Source: Caballeronia sordidicola (lineage in GTDB: Bacteria > Pseudomonadota > Gammaproteobacteria > Burkholderiales > Burkholderiaceae). Taken from it: a DNA stretch of 64,000 nucleotides. Below, piece by piece: positions 23,124 to 32,758 of the stretch. The stretch lies in the NCBI RefSeq assembly GCF_001544455.2, contig NZ_FCOC02000022.1:1-64000 (forward strand), written 5' to 3'. Position numbers and translations under genes: made by a program. Under the pieces are notes generated by a model. The model made no database searches and was not told the DNA's origin. It was given only the letters and a program-made list of their open reading frames with translations. How positions within the stretch are numbered: position 1 is the first letter of the stretch; each line of letters starts with the position of its first letter.

Positions 23124-23951
23124 ATGGCAATCGTAAAAGTTAAGCCGACTTCGCCGGGTCGCCGCGCGATGGTCAAGGTGGTCAACAAGGATCTGTACAA
23201 GGGCAAGCCGCACGCAGCGCTGCTCGACTCGCAGTCCGTGACCGCCGGCCGGAACAACTCCGGTCGCATCACGACGCGTCACAAGGGTGGCGGTCATAAG
23301 CAGCACTACCGTATGGTCGATTTCCGTCGCAACAAGGACGGCATTCCGGCAAAGATCGAACGTCTTGAATACGATCCGAACCGTAGCGCGAACATTGCGC
23401 TGGTTCTGTACGCAGACGGCGAGCGCAAGTACATCATCGCTCCGAAGGGCGCGACGGTGGGTCAGTCGTTGATGTCGGGTTCGGAAGCGCCGATCCGCTC
23501 GGGTAATACCCTGCCGATCCGCAACATTCCGGTCGGTACGACGATTCACTGCATCGAAATGCTGCCGGGCAAGGGCGCGCAAATGGCGCGTTCGGCTGGC
23601 ACGTCCGCAATGCTGCTGGCTCGCGAAGGCACGTACGCTCAGGTTCGCCTGCGTTCGGGTGAAATTCGCCGTGTGCACGTTGAGTGCCGCGCGACGATTG
23701 GTGAAGTTGGCAACGAAGAGCACAGCCTCCGTCAAATCGGTAAGGCCGGTGCTAACCGCTGGCGCGGTATCCGCCCGACGGTGCGTGGCGTTGCAATGAA
23801 CCCGGTCGATCACCCGCACGGTGGTGGTGAAGGTAAGACGGCAGCAGGTCGCGATCCGGTCAGCCCGTGGGGAACCCCGGCCAAGGGTTATCGCACCCGC
23901 AGCAACAAGCGCACGACGACGATGATCGTTCAGCGCCGTCACAAGCGCTAA
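23124..23951 (+). CDS. rplB: 50S ribosomal protein L2
   Basis: L2 is needed for subunit association and peptidyl-transferase assembly. The 275-residue product shows [16 protein letters not shown] near residue 52 and the C-terminal [13 protein letters not shown] motif containing the conserved histidine near residue 231. It begins 2 nt after rplW in the same operon. Confidence 0.99.
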   Translation: MAIVKVKPTSPGRRAMVKVVNKDLYKGKPHAALLDSQSVTAGRNNSGRITTRHKGGGHKQHYRMVDFRRNKDGIPAKIERLEYDPNRSANIALVLYADGERKYIIAPKGATVGQSLMSGSEAPIRSGNTLPIRNIPVGTTIHCIEMLPGKGAQMARSAGTSAMLLAREGTYAQVRLRSGEIRRVHVECRATIGEVGNEEHSLRQIGKAGANRWRGIRPTVRGVAMNPVDHPHGGGEGKTAAGRDPVSPWGTPAKGYRTRSNKRTTTMIVQRRHKR

Positions 23952-23961
23952 GGAGTAAGCA

Positions 23962-24237
23962 ATGGCACGTTCTGTTAAAAAAGGTCCGTTCTGCGACGCT
24001 CATTTGCTGAAGAAGGTTGAGGCTGCCGCAGCTGCGCGTGACAAGAAACCGATCAAGACCTGGTCGCGTCGTTCGACGATCCTGCCGGACTTTATCGGTC
24101 TGACGATCGCCGTGCATAACGGCCGTCAACACGTCCCGGTTTATGTTTCGGAAAACATGGTCGGCCACAAACTTGGCGAGTTCGCATTGACCCGTACGTT
24201 CAAGGGTCATGCAGCCGACAAGAAGGCCAAGAAATAA
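23962..24237 (+). CDS. rpsS: 30S ribosomal protein S19
   Basis: S19 binds 16S rRNA in the 30S head near the A and P sites. The 91-residue product starts [18 protein letters not shown] and holds [17 protein letters not shown] and the [15 protein letters not shown] signature. AAGGAG lies 10 nt ahead of the ATG. Confidence 0.98.
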   Translation: MARSVKKGPFCDAHLLKKVEAAAAARDKKPIKTWSRRSTILPDFIGLTIAVHNGRQHVPVYVSENMVGHKLGEFALTRTFKGHAADKKAKK

Positions 24238-24249
24238 GGGGCTATCAAG

Positions 24250-24579
24250 ATGGAAGTAAAAGCTATTCATCGCGGTGCCCGCATCTCGGCGCAGAAAACG
24301 CGTCTTGTGGCTGACCAGATCCGTGGTTTGCCGGTCGACAAGGCGCTGAACGTTCTGACGTTCTCGCCGAAGAAGGCGGCGGGTATTGTCAAGAAGGTCG
24401 TGTTGTCTGCGATCGCGAATGCGGAACACAACGAAGGCGCCGACATCGACGAGCTCAAGGTAACGAGCATCATGGTCGACAAGGCCGCTTCCCTGAAGCG
24501 TTTTACCGCGCGTGCAAAAGGCCGCGGTAACCGCATCGAGAAGCAATCCTGTCACATCACTGTGACGGTCGGGAATTAA
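24250..24579 (+). CDS. rplV: 50S ribosomal protein L22
   Basis: L22 spans the 50S and its hairpin lines the peptide tunnel near the macrolide site. The 109-residue product begins [22 protein letters not shown] and ends in the hairpin [19 protein letters not shown]. It lies 12 nt after rpsS. Confidence 0.98.
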   Translation: MEVKAIHRGARISAQKTRLVADQIRGLPVDKALNVLTFSPKKAAGIVKKVVLSAIANAEHNEGADIDELKVTSIMVDKAASLKRFTARAKGRGNRIEKQSCHITVTVGN

Positions 24580-24590
24580 GGAGCCATACG

Positions 24591-25403
24591 ATGGGACAAA
24601 AAATTCATCCGACAGGCTTCCGTCTGGCTGTCAGCCGAAATTGGGCGTCGCGTTGGTACGCGAACAACACCAATTTCGCGTCGATGCTGCAGGAAGACAT
24701 CGGTGTTCGTGAGTACCTGAAGAAGAAGCTGAAAAACGCTTCGGTTGGTCGGGTGGTCATCGAGCGTCCGGCAAAGAACGCACGTATCACGATTTACAGC
24801 TCGCGTCCGGGCGTTGTGATCGGCAAGAAGGGCGAGGATATCGAACTGTTGAAGTCGGAGCTGCAACGCCGCATGGGCGTTCCGGTCCACGTCAACATCG
24901 AAGAAATCCGCAAGCCGGAAACCGATGCACAGTTGATCGCTGATTCGATCACGCAGCAACTCGAGCGCCGGATCATGTTCCGCCGCGCGATGAAGCGTGC
25001 GATGCAAAACGCCATGCGTCTGGGTGCCCAGGGCATCAAGATCATGAGCGCGGGCCGTCTCAACGGTATCGAAATCGCTCGTACGGAGTGGTATCGCGAA
25101 GGTCGCGTTCCGCTTCACACGCTGCGTGCCGATATTGACTACGCAACCTCGGAAGCGAAGACGACCTACGGCATCATCGGCGTGAAAGTGTGGGTCTACA
25201 AGGGCGACACGCTGGGCCGCAATGATGCTCCGGTGGTCGAAGAAGTAGCCGAAGACAAGCGTCCGCGCCGCAACGCACGTCCGGGTGGCGATCGCCGTCC
25301 GCGTCGTGACGGTGAAGGTGGTGGCCCGGCAAACGCAGGTGCGCGCCGTGGCGCTCCCCGTCGTGCTGGCGGTGCCGGCGGCGACGGGAAGACTGGAGAA
25401 TAA
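24591..25403 (+). CDS. rpsC: 30S ribosomal protein S3
   Basis: S3 lies at the mRNA entry channel and contributes to helicase activity of the ribosome. The 270-residue product starts [11 protein letters not shown], has a KH domain with [12 protein letters not shown] near residue 74, and the S3 C-terminal domain. After about residue 222 it carries a 45-50 residue tail rich in Arg, Gly, Pro and Ala that E. coli S3 lacks. Such basic tails are common in beta-proteobacteria. rplP starts 2 nt after the stop. Confidence 0.98.
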   Translation: MGQKIHPTGFRLAVSRNWASRWYANNTNFASMLQEDIGVREYLKKKLKNASVGRVVIERPAKNARITIYSSRPGVVIGKKGEDIELLKSELQRRMGVPVHVNIEEIRKPETDAQLIADSITQQLERRIMFRRAMKRAMQNAMRLGAQGIKIMSAGRLNGIEIARTEWYREGRVPLHTLRADIDYATSEAKTTYGIIGVKVWVYKGDTLGRNDAPVVEEVAEDKRPRRNARPGGDRRPRRDGEGGGPANAGARRGAPRRAGGAGGDGKTGE

Positions 25404-25405
25404 CG

Positions 25406-25822
25406 ATGCTGCAACCGAAACGCAGAAAGTATCGCAAAGAGCAAAAGGGTCGTAACACCGGCAAGGCGACGCGCGGCAACGCAGTGTCGTTCGGTGAATA
25501 TGGCCTGAAGGCTATCGGTCGCGGCCGTTTGACCGCGCGCCAAATCGAAGCGGCGCGTCGTGCAATGACGCGTCACATTAAACGTGGCGGCCGTATCTGG
25601 ATCCGCATTTTCCCGGACAAGCCGATCTCGCAAAAGCCGGCTGAAGTACGGATGGGTAACGGTAAAGGTAACCCTGAGTACTACGTCGCAGAGATTCAAC
25701 CGGGCAAGATGTTGTATGAAATGGACGGTGTTACTGAAGAGTTGGCACGTGAAGCGTTCCGTCTGGCTGCAGCGAAGCTGCCGCTGAAGACGTACTTCGT
25801 TTCGCGCCAGCTCGGCGCCTAA
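25406..25822 (+). CDS. rplP: 50S ribosomal protein L16
   Basis: L16 contacts A-site tRNA and helps shape the peptidyl-transferase centre. The 138-residue product starts [17 protein letters not shown] and contains the conserved [15 protein letters not shown] segment with the arginine-bearing [14 protein letters not shown] just before. Tight packing with rpsC and rpmC. Confidence 0.98.
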   Translation: MLQPKRRKYRKEQKGRNTGKATRGNAVSFGEYGLKAIGRGRLTARQIEAARRAMTRHIKRGGRIWIRIFPDKPISQKPAEVRMGNGKGNPEYYVAEIQPGKMLYEMDGVTEELAREAFRLAAAKLPLKTYFVSRQLGA

Positions 25823-25831
25823 GGAGCAATG

Positions 25832-26026
25832 ATGAAGGCTTCCGAACTTCACCAGAAAGACCAGGCCGCTCTCAATCAAGAGCTGACGGACCTGCTGAAG
25901 GCGCAATTCGGCCTGCGCATGCAACTCGCGACCCAGCAATTGACGAATAACAGTCAATTGAAGAAGGTTCGTCGCGACATCGCTCGTGTGCGGACCGTCC
26001 TGACTGAGAAGGCGAACCAGAAATGA
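25832..26026 (+). CDS. rpmC: 50S ribosomal protein L29
   Basis: L29 sits beside L23 at the tunnel exit. The 64-residue product starts [18 protein letters not shown] and has the [12 protein letters not shown] helix. Two ATG codons occur in tandem; the second (25832) leaves 5 nt from AAGGAG and is the better start, as the first leaves only 2 nt. Its stop overlaps rpsQ. Confidence 0.96.
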   Translation: MKASELHQKDQAALNQELTDLLKAQFGLRMQLATQQLTNNSQLKKVRRDIARVRTVLTEKANQK

Positions 26027-26295
26027 ACGATAGCGTAAAAACCTCGCTCAAGCGGACGCTGGTCGGCAAGGTCGTCAGCAACAAGATGGAAAAGACGGTC
26101 ACCGTGCTGGTCGAGCATCGCGTAAAGCACCCGATCTACGGCAAGTACGTCGTACGGTCGAAGAAGTACCACGCTCACGACGACGCGAACACGTATAACG
26201 AAGGCGATCTCGTCGAGATCCAGGAAACCCGTCCTATTTCCAAGACGAAAGCCTGGGTTGTGTCGAAATTGCTGGAAGCTGCACGCGTTATTTAA
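26023..26295 (+). CDS. rpsQ: 30S ribosomal protein S17
   Basis: S17 is a primary 16S rRNA-binding protein with an OB fold. The 90-residue product has [19 protein letters not shown] near residue 12 and the [13 protein letters not shown] signature near its end. The ATG overlaps the rpmC stop (ATGA). It is the last gene of the S10 operon; a 287-nt spacer follows. Confidence 0.98.
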   Translation: MNDSVKTSLKRTLVGKVVSNKMEKTVTVLVEHRVKHPIYGKYVVRSKKYHAHDDANTYNEGDLVEIQETRPISKTKAWVVSKLLEAARVI

Positions 26296-26335
26296 GCGGT
26301 AAATTGCTACAAAGAAGTGTCGCAGTAACTTTCGC

Positions 26336-26371
26336 TTGCAAGACCGAAATTATGCGTTATAATCTCGGTCT
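26336..26371 (+). promoter_or_regulatory. spc-operon promoter inside a palindrome
   Basis: TTGCAA (26336-26341), a 16-nt spacer and a perfect TATAAT (26358-26363) form a strong promoter. The interval 26341-26371 is a near-perfect palindrome: 12 base pairs with one A-C mismatch and a 5-nt centre, the -10 box forming part of the right arm. The arrangement matches the promoter before rplC. Confidence 0.75.
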
Positions 26372-26389
26372 TCCCTCTTTGTGGGAGCC

Positions 26390-26582
26390 CCATCGCGGGC
26401 GAAGTAGGTGGGGGAAGCCGGTGCGAACGCCAGTTCGTGCTGACAGATTCACCGGATTGCGATGGCGGGTTTCGTCTGCCCTCGCTGCCTGTTCTAACCC
26501 AAGCAGCCACCAGGCTGACGGGACCAAGACTGACCGGGTGCGCCATGGTGGCGTAGCTGGATTAAGTTGGGAAAGATAAACC
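26390..26582 (+). promoter_or_regulatory. Structured leader upstream of rplN
   Basis: About 200 nt of non-coding RNA precede rplN. A 7-bp long-range stem (26390-26396 with 26459-26465) encloses a stem (26418-26423 with 26450-26455) stacked on a hairpin (26424-26428 with 26433-26437). A further hairpin lies at 26504-26517. All other gaps inside the S10 and spc operons are short except before rplC, so this folded leader is probably a regulatory element. The ligand is unknown. Confidence 0.5.
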
Positions 26583-26951
26583 ATGATTCAGACCGAAACT
26601 CGGCTTGAAGTTGCCGACAACACGGGTGCACGTGAAGTGATGTGCATCAAGGTGCTCGGCGGCTCGAAGCGTCGTTACGCTAGCATTGGCGACATCATCA
26701 AGGTGACCGTCAAGGAAGCAACGCCGCGCGGACGCGTGAAGAAGGGCGAAATCTACAACGCCGTGGTCGTTCGTACGGCCAAGGGCGTGCGCCGCCAGGA
26801 CGGCTCGCTGATCAAGTTCGACGGCAATGCCGCCGTACTTTTGAATGCCAAGCTCGAGCCTATCGGTACGCGTATTTTCGGACCGGTTACGCGTGAATTG
26901 CGTAGTGAACGATTTATGAAGATCGTTTCGCTCGCGCCGGAAGTGCTGTAA
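26583..26951 (+). CDS. rplN: 50S ribosomal protein L14
   Basis: L14 sits at the subunit interface and is the target of the silencing factor RsfS. The 122-residue product starts [27 protein letters not shown], the L14 signature, and ends [12 protein letters not shown]. First gene of the spc operon, behind its own promoter and a long leader. Confidence 0.98.
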   Translation: MIQTETRLEVADNTGAREVMCIKVLGGSKRRYASIGDIIKVTVKEATPRGRVKKGEIYNAVVVRTAKGVRRQDGSLIKFDGNAAVLLNAKLEPIGTRIFGPVTRELRSERFMKIVSLAPEVL

Positions 26952-26960
26952 GGAGTCGCG

Positions 26961-27269
26961 ATGAATAAGATTCGCAAAGGTGACGAAGTTATCGTTACCG
27001 CTGGCAAAGATAAAGGCAAGCGCGGCGTCGTGCTGTCCGTTGGTGAAGAGCGTGTGACGGTCGAGGGTATCAATCTCGTCAAGAAGCATGTCAAGCCGAA
27101 CCCGATGAAGGGTACGACGGGCGGCGTGGAAGCCAAGACGATGCCGCTGCATATTTCGAACGTCGCATTGGTCGACGCGAATGGCAAGGCGTCACGTGTG
27201 GGCATCAAGGTCGAAGGCGACAAGAAGGTTCGCTTCTTGAAGTCGACCGGTGCCACGCTTAGCGTCTGA
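26961..27269 (+). CDS. rplX: 50S ribosomal protein L24
   Basis: L24 starts 50S assembly and lies at the tunnel exit. The 102-residue product begins [22 protein letters not shown], a KOW motif, and continues with [20 protein letters not shown] is 6 nt ahead of the ATG. Confidence 0.98.
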   Translation: MNKIRKGDEVIVTAGKDKGKRGVVLSVGEERVTVEGINLVKKHVKPNPMKGTTGGVEAKTMPLHISNVALVDANGKASRVGIKVEGDKKVRFLKSTGATLSV

Positions 27270-27282
27270 CGCGGAGTAAAAA

Positions 27283-27822
27283 ATGGCACGTCTGCAAGAA
27301 TTTTATAAAGAGAAGGTTGTACCCGGCCTCGTTGAGAAGTTCGGCTACAAGTCCATCATGGAAGTGCCGCGCATCACCAAGATCACCCTGAACATGGGTC
27401 TTGGCGAAGCCGTCGCCGACAAGAAGATCATCGAAAACGCCGTTGGCGACCTGACGAAGATTGCTGGCCAGAAGCCGGTTATCACGAAGGCACGCAAGGC
27501 TATCGCTGGCTTCAAGATTCGTCAGGGCTACCCGATCGGCGCGATGGTTACGCTGCGCGGCCAGGCCATGTACGAATTTCTCGATCGTTTCGTGACGGTT
27601 GCGCTCCCCCGGGTTCGCGACTTCCGCGGTGTATCGGGTCGTGCGTTCGACGGTCGCGGCAACTACAACATCGGTGTGAAAGAGCAGATCATTTTCCCCG
27701 AGATCGACTACGACAAGATCGACGCGCTTCGTGGGCTGAACATCAGCATCACGACGACCGCGAAGACTGACGATGAAGCGAAGGCACTGCTCGCCAGCTT
27801 CAAGTTCCCGTTCAGAAACTGA
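27283..27822 (+). CDS. rplE: 50S ribosomal protein L5
   Basis: L5 binds 5S rRNA and touches the 30S head and P-site tRNA. The 179-residue product has [11 protein letters not shown] near residue 30, [18 protein letters not shown] near residue 63, and the C-terminal [11 protein letters not shown] segment. In E. coli the start of the rplE message is the S8 repressor site; I could not confirm one here. Confidence 0.98.
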   Translation: MARLQEFYKEKVVPGLVEKFGYKSIMEVPRITKITLNMGLGEAVADKKIIENAVGDLTKIAGQKPVITKARKAIAGFKIRQGYPIGAMVTLRGQAMYEFLDRFVTVALPRVRDFRGVSGRAFDGRGNYNIGVKEQIIFPEIDYDKIDALRGLNISITTTAKTDDEAKALLASFKFPFRN

Positions 27823-27829
27823 GGTTACC

Positions 27830-28135
27830 GTGGCTAAACTGGCACTGATCGAACGTGAAAAGAAGCGTGCTCGCCTCGCTGCAAAGTACGCTCCCAAGCG
27901 TACGGCGCTCAAGGCAGTCATCGATGACGCGAGCAAGTCGGACGAAGAGCGTTACGCCGCTCGTCTCGAACTGCAACAACTGCCCCGCAACTCGAACCCC
28001 ACTCGCAAGCGTAACCGCTGCGCGATCACGGGTCGTCCGCGTGGCACGTTCCGCAAATTCGGATTGGCACGCAGCAAGATTCGCGAAATCGCTTTCCGCG
28101 GCGAAATCCCTGGCCTGACCAAGGCGAGCTGGTAA
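27830..28135 (+). CDS. rpsN: 30S ribosomal protein S14
   Basis: S14 is a 30S head protein near the A site. The 101-residue product starts [13 protein letters not shown] after a GTG at 27830, 7 nt beyond the rplE stop, with GAGG overlapping that stop. It is the long, zinc-independent form: the C-terminal [11 protein letters not shown] has only one cysteine instead of the CxxC pairs of the short form. Confidence 0.97.
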   Translation: MAKLALIEREKKRARLAAKYAPKRTALKAVIDDASKSDEERYAARLELQQLPRNSNPTRKRNRCAITGRPRGTFRKFGLARSKIREIAFRGEIPGLTKASW

Positions 28136-28149
28136 TAGGAGATACGTAA

Positions 28150-28545
28150 ATGAGCATGAGTGATCCTATCGCCGATATGCTGACTCGCATCCGCAATGCG
28201 CAGATGGTTGAGAAAGTGTCGGTGACAATGCCCTCGTCGAAAGTCAAGGTTGCGATTGCGCAGGTTTTGAAGGACGAAGGTTATATCGACGATTTCGCAG
28301 TGAAGTCTGAAGGTGCGAAGTCGGAATTGAATATCGCGTTGAAGTACTACGCTGGCCGTCCGGTTATCGAGCGCATTGAACGCGTCTCGAAGCCTGGTCT
28401 GCGTGTGTATCGCGGTCGTAACGACATTCCGGTTGTGATGAACGGTCTTGGCGTTGCAATCGTGTCGACGCCCCAGGGTGTGATGACCGACCGCAAGGCG
28501 CGCCAGACCGGCGTCGGCGGCGAAGTCCTCTGCTACGTCGCTTAA
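28150..28545 (+). CDS. rpsH: 30S ribosomal protein S8
   Basis: S8 is a primary 16S-binding protein that represses the spc operon in E. coli. The 131-residue product opens [19 protein letters not shown] and ends with the [22 protein letters not shown] signature. TAGGAG lies ahead of the ATG. Confidence 0.98.
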   Translation: MSMSDPIADMLTRIRNAQMVEKVSVTMPSSKVKVAIAQVLKDEGYIDDFAVKSEGAKSELNIALKYYAGRPVIERIERVSKPGLRVYRGRNDIPVVMNGLGVAIVSTPQGVMTDRKARQTGVGGEVLCYVA

Positions 28546-28564
28546 GCCGAAAAGGAGAAGAAAC

Positions 28565-29098
28565 ATGTCTCGAGTAGGTAAAAGCCCGATTACGCTGCCG
28601 CAAGGCGCGGAAGTGGCCTTTAGCGGCGAAGTGATCACCGTCAAGGGCCCGCTGGGTACGATTACGCAAGCGGCCAACCCGCTTGTTACGGTAGCAAACG
28701 ACAACGGCACGCTCAACTTCGCCCCGGCTGATGAAAGCCGTGAAGCGAATGCGATGTCGGGCACGATGCGCGCTCTTGTGGCGAACATGGTGAATGGCGT
28801 TACGAAGGGTTTCGAGCGCAAGCTGACGCTGGTTGGCGTTGGTTATCGCGCGCAGGCGCAGGGCGACAAGCTGAATCTGTCGCTGGGTTTCTCGCACCCC
28901 GTGGTGCACGCGATGCCGGAAGGCGTCAAAGTTGAAACCCCGACGCAAACCGAAATCGTGATCAAGGGGATCGACAAGCAGAAAGTTGGCCAGGTCGCTG
29001 CGGAAGTTCGTGGCTACCGTCCGCCGGAGCCTTATAAGGGCAAGGGCGTGCGCTACTTCGGCGAAGTCGTCATCCTCAAAGAAACGAAGAAGAAGTAA
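28565..29098 (+). CDS. rplF: 50S ribosomal protein L6
   Basis: L6 lies at the base of the L7/L12 stalk near the sarcin-ricin loop. The 177-residue product begins [17 protein letters not shown] and carries the C-terminal signature [23 protein letters not shown] lies 7 nt before the ATG. Confidence 0.98.
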   Translation: MSRVGKSPITLPQGAEVAFSGEVITVKGPLGTITQAANPLVTVANDNGTLNFAPADESREANAMSGTMRALVANMVNGVTKGFERKLTLVGVGYRAQAQGDKLNLSLGFSHPVVHAMPEGVKVETPTQTEIVIKGIDKQKVGQVAAEVRGYRPPEPYKGKGVRYFGEVVILKETKKK

Positions 29099-29110
29099 GG
29101 GTGCGCAATC

Positions 29111-29476
29111 ATGGATAAGACTCAATCTCGCCTGCGCCGCGCTAAACAGACGCGCGTCAAGATCGCTGAGCTGCAGGTCGCACGTCTGGCTGTGCATCGC
29201 ACGAACACGCATATCTATGCGCAAGTGTTCTCGCCGTGCGGCACCAAGGTGCTGGCAAGCGCGTCGACGCTCGAAGCTGAAGTGCGTGCCGAACTGGCCG
29301 ACAAGACCGGTAAGGGCGGCAACGTCAACGCTGCGATCGCTGTCGGTAAGCGTATTGCTGAAAAAGCCAAGGCAGCCGGCGTCGAATCCGTCGCCTTCGA
29401 CCGTTCAGGTTTCCGTTACCACGGCCGCGTGAAAGCGCTGGCTGATGCGGCACGCGAAGCCGGACTCAAGTTCTAA
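29111..29476 (+). CDS. rplR: 50S ribosomal protein L18
   Basis: L18 binds 5S rRNA in the central protuberance. The 121-residue product starts [18 protein letters not shown] and contains [15 protein letters not shown] and the terminal [20 protein letters not shown] segment. Confidence 0.98.
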   Translation: MDKTQSRLRRAKQTRVKIAELQVARLAVHRTNTHIYAQVFSPCGTKVLASASTLEAEVRAELADKTGKGGNVNAAIAVGKRIAEKAKAAGVESVAFDRSGFRYHGRVKALADAAREAGLKF

Positions 29477-29490
29477 GGGAAGAATTCGTC

Positions 29491-30009
29491 ATGGCAAAGA
29501 TGCAAGCGAATGTGAAGGCTGAAGAACGCGACGACGGCCTCCGTGAAAAGATGATCGCGGTCAATCGCGTGACCAAGGTTGTGAAGGGCGGCCGGATTCT
29601 CGGTTTTGCCGCACTGACCGTGGTTGGCGATGGCGACGGCCGCATCGGCATGGGCAAGGGCAAAGCGAAAGAAGTTCCGGTTGCTGTTCAAAAGGCAATG
29701 GAACAAGCACGCCGCAACATGTTCAAGGTGCCGTTGAAGAACGGTACGCTGCAACACGAAGTGCACGGTAAGCATGGCGCATCCGCTGTTCTTTTGGCTC
29801 CGGCCAAGGACGGTACGGGTGTTATCGCCGGCGGCCCGATGCGCGCAGTGTTCGACGTGATGGGCGTTCAAAACGTTGTGGCGAAGAGCCACGGTTCGAC
29901 GAATCCGTACAACCTCGTTCGTGCAACGCTCGACGGTCTGCGCAAGCAGTCCACGCCGGGCGACATCGCGGCGAAGCGCGGCAAGTCCGTCGAAGATATT
30001 TTGGGCTAA
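29491..30009 (+). CDS. rpsE: 30S ribosomal protein S5
   Basis: S5 affects decoding fidelity and mRNA entry. The 172-residue product has the N-terminal double-stranded RNA-binding fold ([21 protein letters not shown] near residue 20, then [18 protein letters not shown]) and the C-terminal domain with [18 protein letters not shown]. Confidence 0.98.
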   Translation: MAKMQANVKAEERDDGLREKMIAVNRVTKVVKGGRILGFAALTVVGDGDGRIGMGKGKAKEVPVAVQKAMEQARRNMFKVPLKNGTLQHEVHGKHGASAVLLAPAKDGTGVIAGGPMRAVFDVMGVQNVVAKSHGSTNPYNLVRATLDGLRKQSTPGDIAAKRGKSVEDILG

Positions 30010-30023
30010 GCCAGGTGGTCACC

Positions 30024-30206
30024 ATGTCTGAAAAAACTGTCAAGGTTCAGCTCGTGAAGAGCCTGATTGGGACCCGTGAAACGCATCGTGCAACGGTGCG
30101 TGGTCTGGGCCTGCGCCGACTCAACTCGGTCAGCGAACTGCAGGACACGCCGGCAGTGCGCGGGATGATCAACAAGGTTTCGTACCTTGTCAAAGTCCTC
30201 AGCTAA
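30024..30206 (+). CDS. rpmD: 50S ribosomal protein L30
   Basis: L30 is a small 50S protein. The 60-residue product [21 protein letters not shown] contains GLGLRRLNS and ends VSYLVKVLS. The ATG at 30024 lies 5 nt after AGGTGG; an in-frame upstream ATG at 30015 would overlap that site and is rejected. Confidence 0.96.
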   Translation: MSEKTVKVQLVKSLIGTRETHRATVRGLGLRRLNSVSELQDTPAVRGMINKVSYLVKVLS

Positions 30207-30235
30207 GCGGCTGACCAGGGATCAAGGAGTTGAAT

Positions 30236-30670
30236 ATGGATTTGAATAACCTCAAGCCGGCAGAAGGCGCGAAGCACGCAAAGCGTCGCGTTGGCCGCGG
30301 TATCGGTTCCGGCCTCGGCAAGACCGCGGGTCGCGGTCACAAGGGTCAGAAATCGCGTTCGGGCGGCTTTCATAAAGTCGGCTTCGAAGGCGGTCAGATG
30401 CCTTTGCAACGTCGTCTGCCGAAGCGCGGCTTTAGCTCGCTGACGCGTGAGTTCGTTGGTGAAGTGCGTCTGTCGGATCTCGAAAAGCTGCCGGTCGACG
30501 AAGTTGATTTGTTGGCGTTGAAGCAAGCTGGTCTGGTCGGCGTGCTCATTACGAGCGCAAAGATCATCAAGACGGGCGAACTGACGCGCAAGATCACGGT
30601 TAAGGGCCTCAGCGCTACAAAGGGTGCCCGTGCTGCGATCGAAGCCGCCGGCGGCTCGTTCGCCGAGTAA
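30236..30670 (+). CDS. rplO: 50S ribosomal protein L15
   Basis: L15 is a late 50S assembly protein. The 144-residue product starts [26 protein letters not shown], with the Gly/Arg-rich stretch [18 protein letters not shown] typical of the family. ATG 30236 is 6 nt after AAGGAG; a TTG two codons earlier is a poorer start. Confidence 0.97.
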   Translation: MDLNNLKPAEGAKHAKRRVGRGIGSGLGKTAGRGHKGQKSRSGGFHKVGFEGGQMPLQRRLPKRGFSSLTREFVGEVRLSDLEKLPVDEVDLLALKQAGLVGVLITSAKIIKTGELTRKITVKGLSATKGARAAIEAAGGSFAE

Positions 30671-30714
30671 CGTGCGCGTGTTGTCGTTGTTAGCGAAAGC
30701 ATCGGAGAAGGTTC

Positions 30715-32061
30715 TTGGCTAATAGCCCGAGTCTCGCAAAATCCGGTCGAAGCGCTGCGAAGTTCGGCGATCTGCGTCGGCGTGCAATGTTCTTGCTGCT
30801 GGCGCTGATCGTCTACCGTATCGGTGCGCATATTCCGGTGCCGGGTATCGACCCGGATCAACTGGCGAAGCTTTTCCAGAGCCAGTCAGGCGGCATCCTG
30901 GGCATGTTCAACATGTTCTCGGGTGGTGCGCTGTCCAGGTTCACGATCTTCGCGCTTGGGATCATGCCGTACATCTCGGCGTCGATCATCATGCAGTTGC
31001 TGTCGATCGTTTCGCCGCAAATGGAAGCGCTGAAGAAAGAAGGGCAGGCAGGGCAACGGAAGATCACGCAGTACACGCGTTACTTCACGGTTGTTCTGGC
31101 AACGTTCCAGGCCTTCGGCATTGCGGTGGCGCTTGAAAATCAAGCCGGGCTCGTTATTGATCCTGGCATGGTGTTCCGGCTGACGACGGTAGTGACGTTG
31201 GTGACCGGCACGATGTTCCTGATGTGGCTGGGCGAGCAGATCACGGAACGCGGATTGGGCAACGGCATCTCGATCATCATTTTCGGTGGTATTGCGGCGG
31301 GTTTCCCGAACGCAATCGGTGGTCTCTTTGAACTGGTTCGTACCGGTTCCATGAGCATCATTTCGGCGATCATCATTGTCGTGCTGATTGCGGCGGTAAC
31401 GTTTCTGGTGGTTTTCATCGAACGCGGCCAGCGCAAGATCCTGGTGAACTATGCCAAGCGTCAGGTCGGAAACAAGATTTACGGCGGTCAGTCTTCGCAT
31501 TTGCCGCTGAAGTTGAACATGTCGGGTGTGATTCCGCCGATCTTCGCGTCGTCGATCATCCTCTTCCCGGCAACTATCCTGAACTGGTTCAGTTCGGGTA
31601 CGCGGACCGGCTGGTTTGCGAACACGCTGCACAACGTTGCCGAGGCGCTCAAACCCGGTCAACCGGTGTACGTGTTGCTGTACGCGATGGCGATCGTTTT
31701 CTTCTGTTTCTTCTACACCGCACTGGTGTTCAACAGCAGAGAGACGGCCGACAACCTGAAGAAGAGTGGTGCCTTCGTACCGGGGATTCGTCCGGGTGAC
31801 CAGACGGCACGGTATATCGACCGGATTCTCACGCGTTTGACGCTGGCCGGTGCGATCTACATCGTGTTTGTTTGCTTGCTGCCAGAGTTTCTGGTGTTGC
31901 GTTGGAACGTGCCGTTTTACTTCGGTGGAACGTCGCTGCTGATCATTGTCGTGGTCACGATGGATTTCATGGCGCAGGTTCAGTCCTACGTTATGTCGCA
32001 GCAGTATGAATCGCTGCTCAAGAAGGCGAACTTCAAGGGTAGCAACGTCCCGATGCGCTAG
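30715..32061 (+). CDS. secY: Preprotein translocase subunit SecY
   Basis: SecY is the channel of the Sec translocon. The 448-residue product has ten predicted membrane helices, the plug-adjacent segment [11 protein letters not shown] near residue 45, [17 protein letters not shown] near residue 80, and the cytosolic loop with [17 protein letters not shown]. The start is TTG at 30715 behind CGGAGAAGG, giving [17 protein letters not shown]. The next gene position is the infA remnant. Confidence 0.98.
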   Translation: MANSPSLAKSGRSAAKFGDLRRRAMFLLLALIVYRIGAHIPVPGIDPDQLAKLFQSQSGGILGMFNMFSGGALSRFTIFALGIMPYISASIIMQLLSIVSPQMEALKKEGQAGQRKITQYTRYFTVVLATFQAFGIAVALENQAGLVIDPGMVFRLTTVVTLVTGTMFLMWLGEQITERGLGNGISIIIFGGIAAGFPNAIGGLFELVRTGSMSIISAIIIVVLIAAVTFLVVFIERGQRKILVNYAKRQVGNKIYGGQSSHLPLKLNMSGVIPPIFASSIILFPATILNWFSSGTRTGWFANTLHNVAEALKPGQPVYVLLYAMAIVFFCFFYTALVFNSRETADNLKKSGAFVPGIRPGDQTARYIDRILTRLTLAGAIYIVFVCLLPEFLVLRWNVPFYFGGTSLLIIVVVTMDFMAQVQSYVMSQQYESLLKKANFKGSNVPMR

Positions 32062-32069
32062 GCAGGACG

Positions 32070-32188
32070 GTGGCCAAAGGCGGCGGAAGGTGACTCTCCC
32101 GCTTGCTGGCCACCCTGGCGACAAGGTAACGGTTGAGTTGACCCCTTACGATCTGTCTCGTACACGGATCGTGTTACGGGCGAAGTGA
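32070..32188 (+). pseudogene. infA: infA remnant (translation initiation factor IF-1), internally deleted
   Basis: Between secY and rpmJ, where Burkholderiaceae normally carry the 72-codon infA, only pieces remain. A GTG GCC AAA (the usual M-A-K start) at 32070-32078 follows AGGAC, then runs into a stop at 32091-32093. In another frame, 32114-32188 encodes PGDKVTVELTPYDLSRTRIV followed by LRAK and a stop, an almost unchanged IF-1 C-terminus. Start to stop is 119 nt instead of the expected 219, so about 100 nt are missing and the frame is broken. Loss of the OB-fold core makes it non-functional; IF-1 must come from another copy, which lies outside this window. Confidence 0.85.
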
Positions 32189-32208
32189 TTTGAAAAAAGG
32201 GTAATATC

Positions 32209-32325
32209 ATGAAAGTGATGGCATCGGTTAAGCGCATTTGCCGCAATTGCAAGATCATCAAGCGCAAGGGCGTTGTGCGCGTGATTTGCAGCTCTGATCC
32301 GCGCCACAAACAGCGTCAAGGCTGA
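32209..32325 (+). CDS. rpmJ: 50S ribosomal protein L36
   Basis: L36 is the smallest 50S protein. The 38-residue product [26 protein letters not shown] has the complete zinc ribbon C11, C14, C27, H33, so it is the zinc-binding form. AAAGGG precedes the ATG by 8 nt. It lies between the infA remnant and rpsM. Confidence 0.97.
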
Positions 32326-32366
32326 ACGCCGCGCTTTTGCTTGCGCTTTTTGTTTGAGGAAAAACA

Positions 32367-32732
32367 ATGGCTCGTATCGCAGGGGTTAACATCCCGAATC
32401 ACCAGCATACTGAAATCGGCCTCACGGCAATTTTCGGTGTAGGCCGCACGCGCGCTCGCAACATTTGCGTGGCGTCTGGTGTGGAGTTTTCGAAGAAGGT
32501 CAAAGACCTCACTGACGCAGACCTCGAAAAGCTGCGAGAAGAAGTGGGTAAGTTCATCGTAGAAGGCGACCTGCGTCGCGAAGTGACGATGAATATCAAG
32601 CGCCTGATGGACTTGGGCTGCTACCGTGGCGTTCGCCATCGCAAGGGCTTGCCCATGCGTGGACAGCGCACGCGTACGAATGCCCGTACCCGCAAGGGTC
32701 CGCGTCGTGCAGCGCAATCGCTGAAGAAGTAA
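32367..32732 (+). CDS. rpsM: 30S ribosomal protein S13
   Basis: S13 forms head-to-50S bridges and contacts P-site tRNA. The 121-residue product starts [23 protein letters not shown] and ends in the basic [16 protein letters not shown] tail. It is preceded by GAGGAAAA and begins the alpha-operon group rpsM-rpsK-rpsD-rpoA-rplQ. Confidence 0.98.
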   Translation: MARIAGVNIPNHQHTEIGLTAIFGVGRTRARNICVASGVEFSKKVKDLTDADLEKLREEVGKFIVEGDLRREVTMNIKRLMDLGCYRGVRHRKGLPMRGQRTRTNARTRKGPRRAAQSLKK

Positions 32733-32758
32733 GCGGAATATAGTTACAGGAAAACGTA

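Noticed and set aside
31946-32188. Intact 80-codon ORF running from inside secY to the IF-1 tail
   Set aside because: Its first two thirds are an out-of-frame reading of secY without a ribosome-binding site; only the last 24 codons match IF-1, so it is part of the remnant, not a gene.
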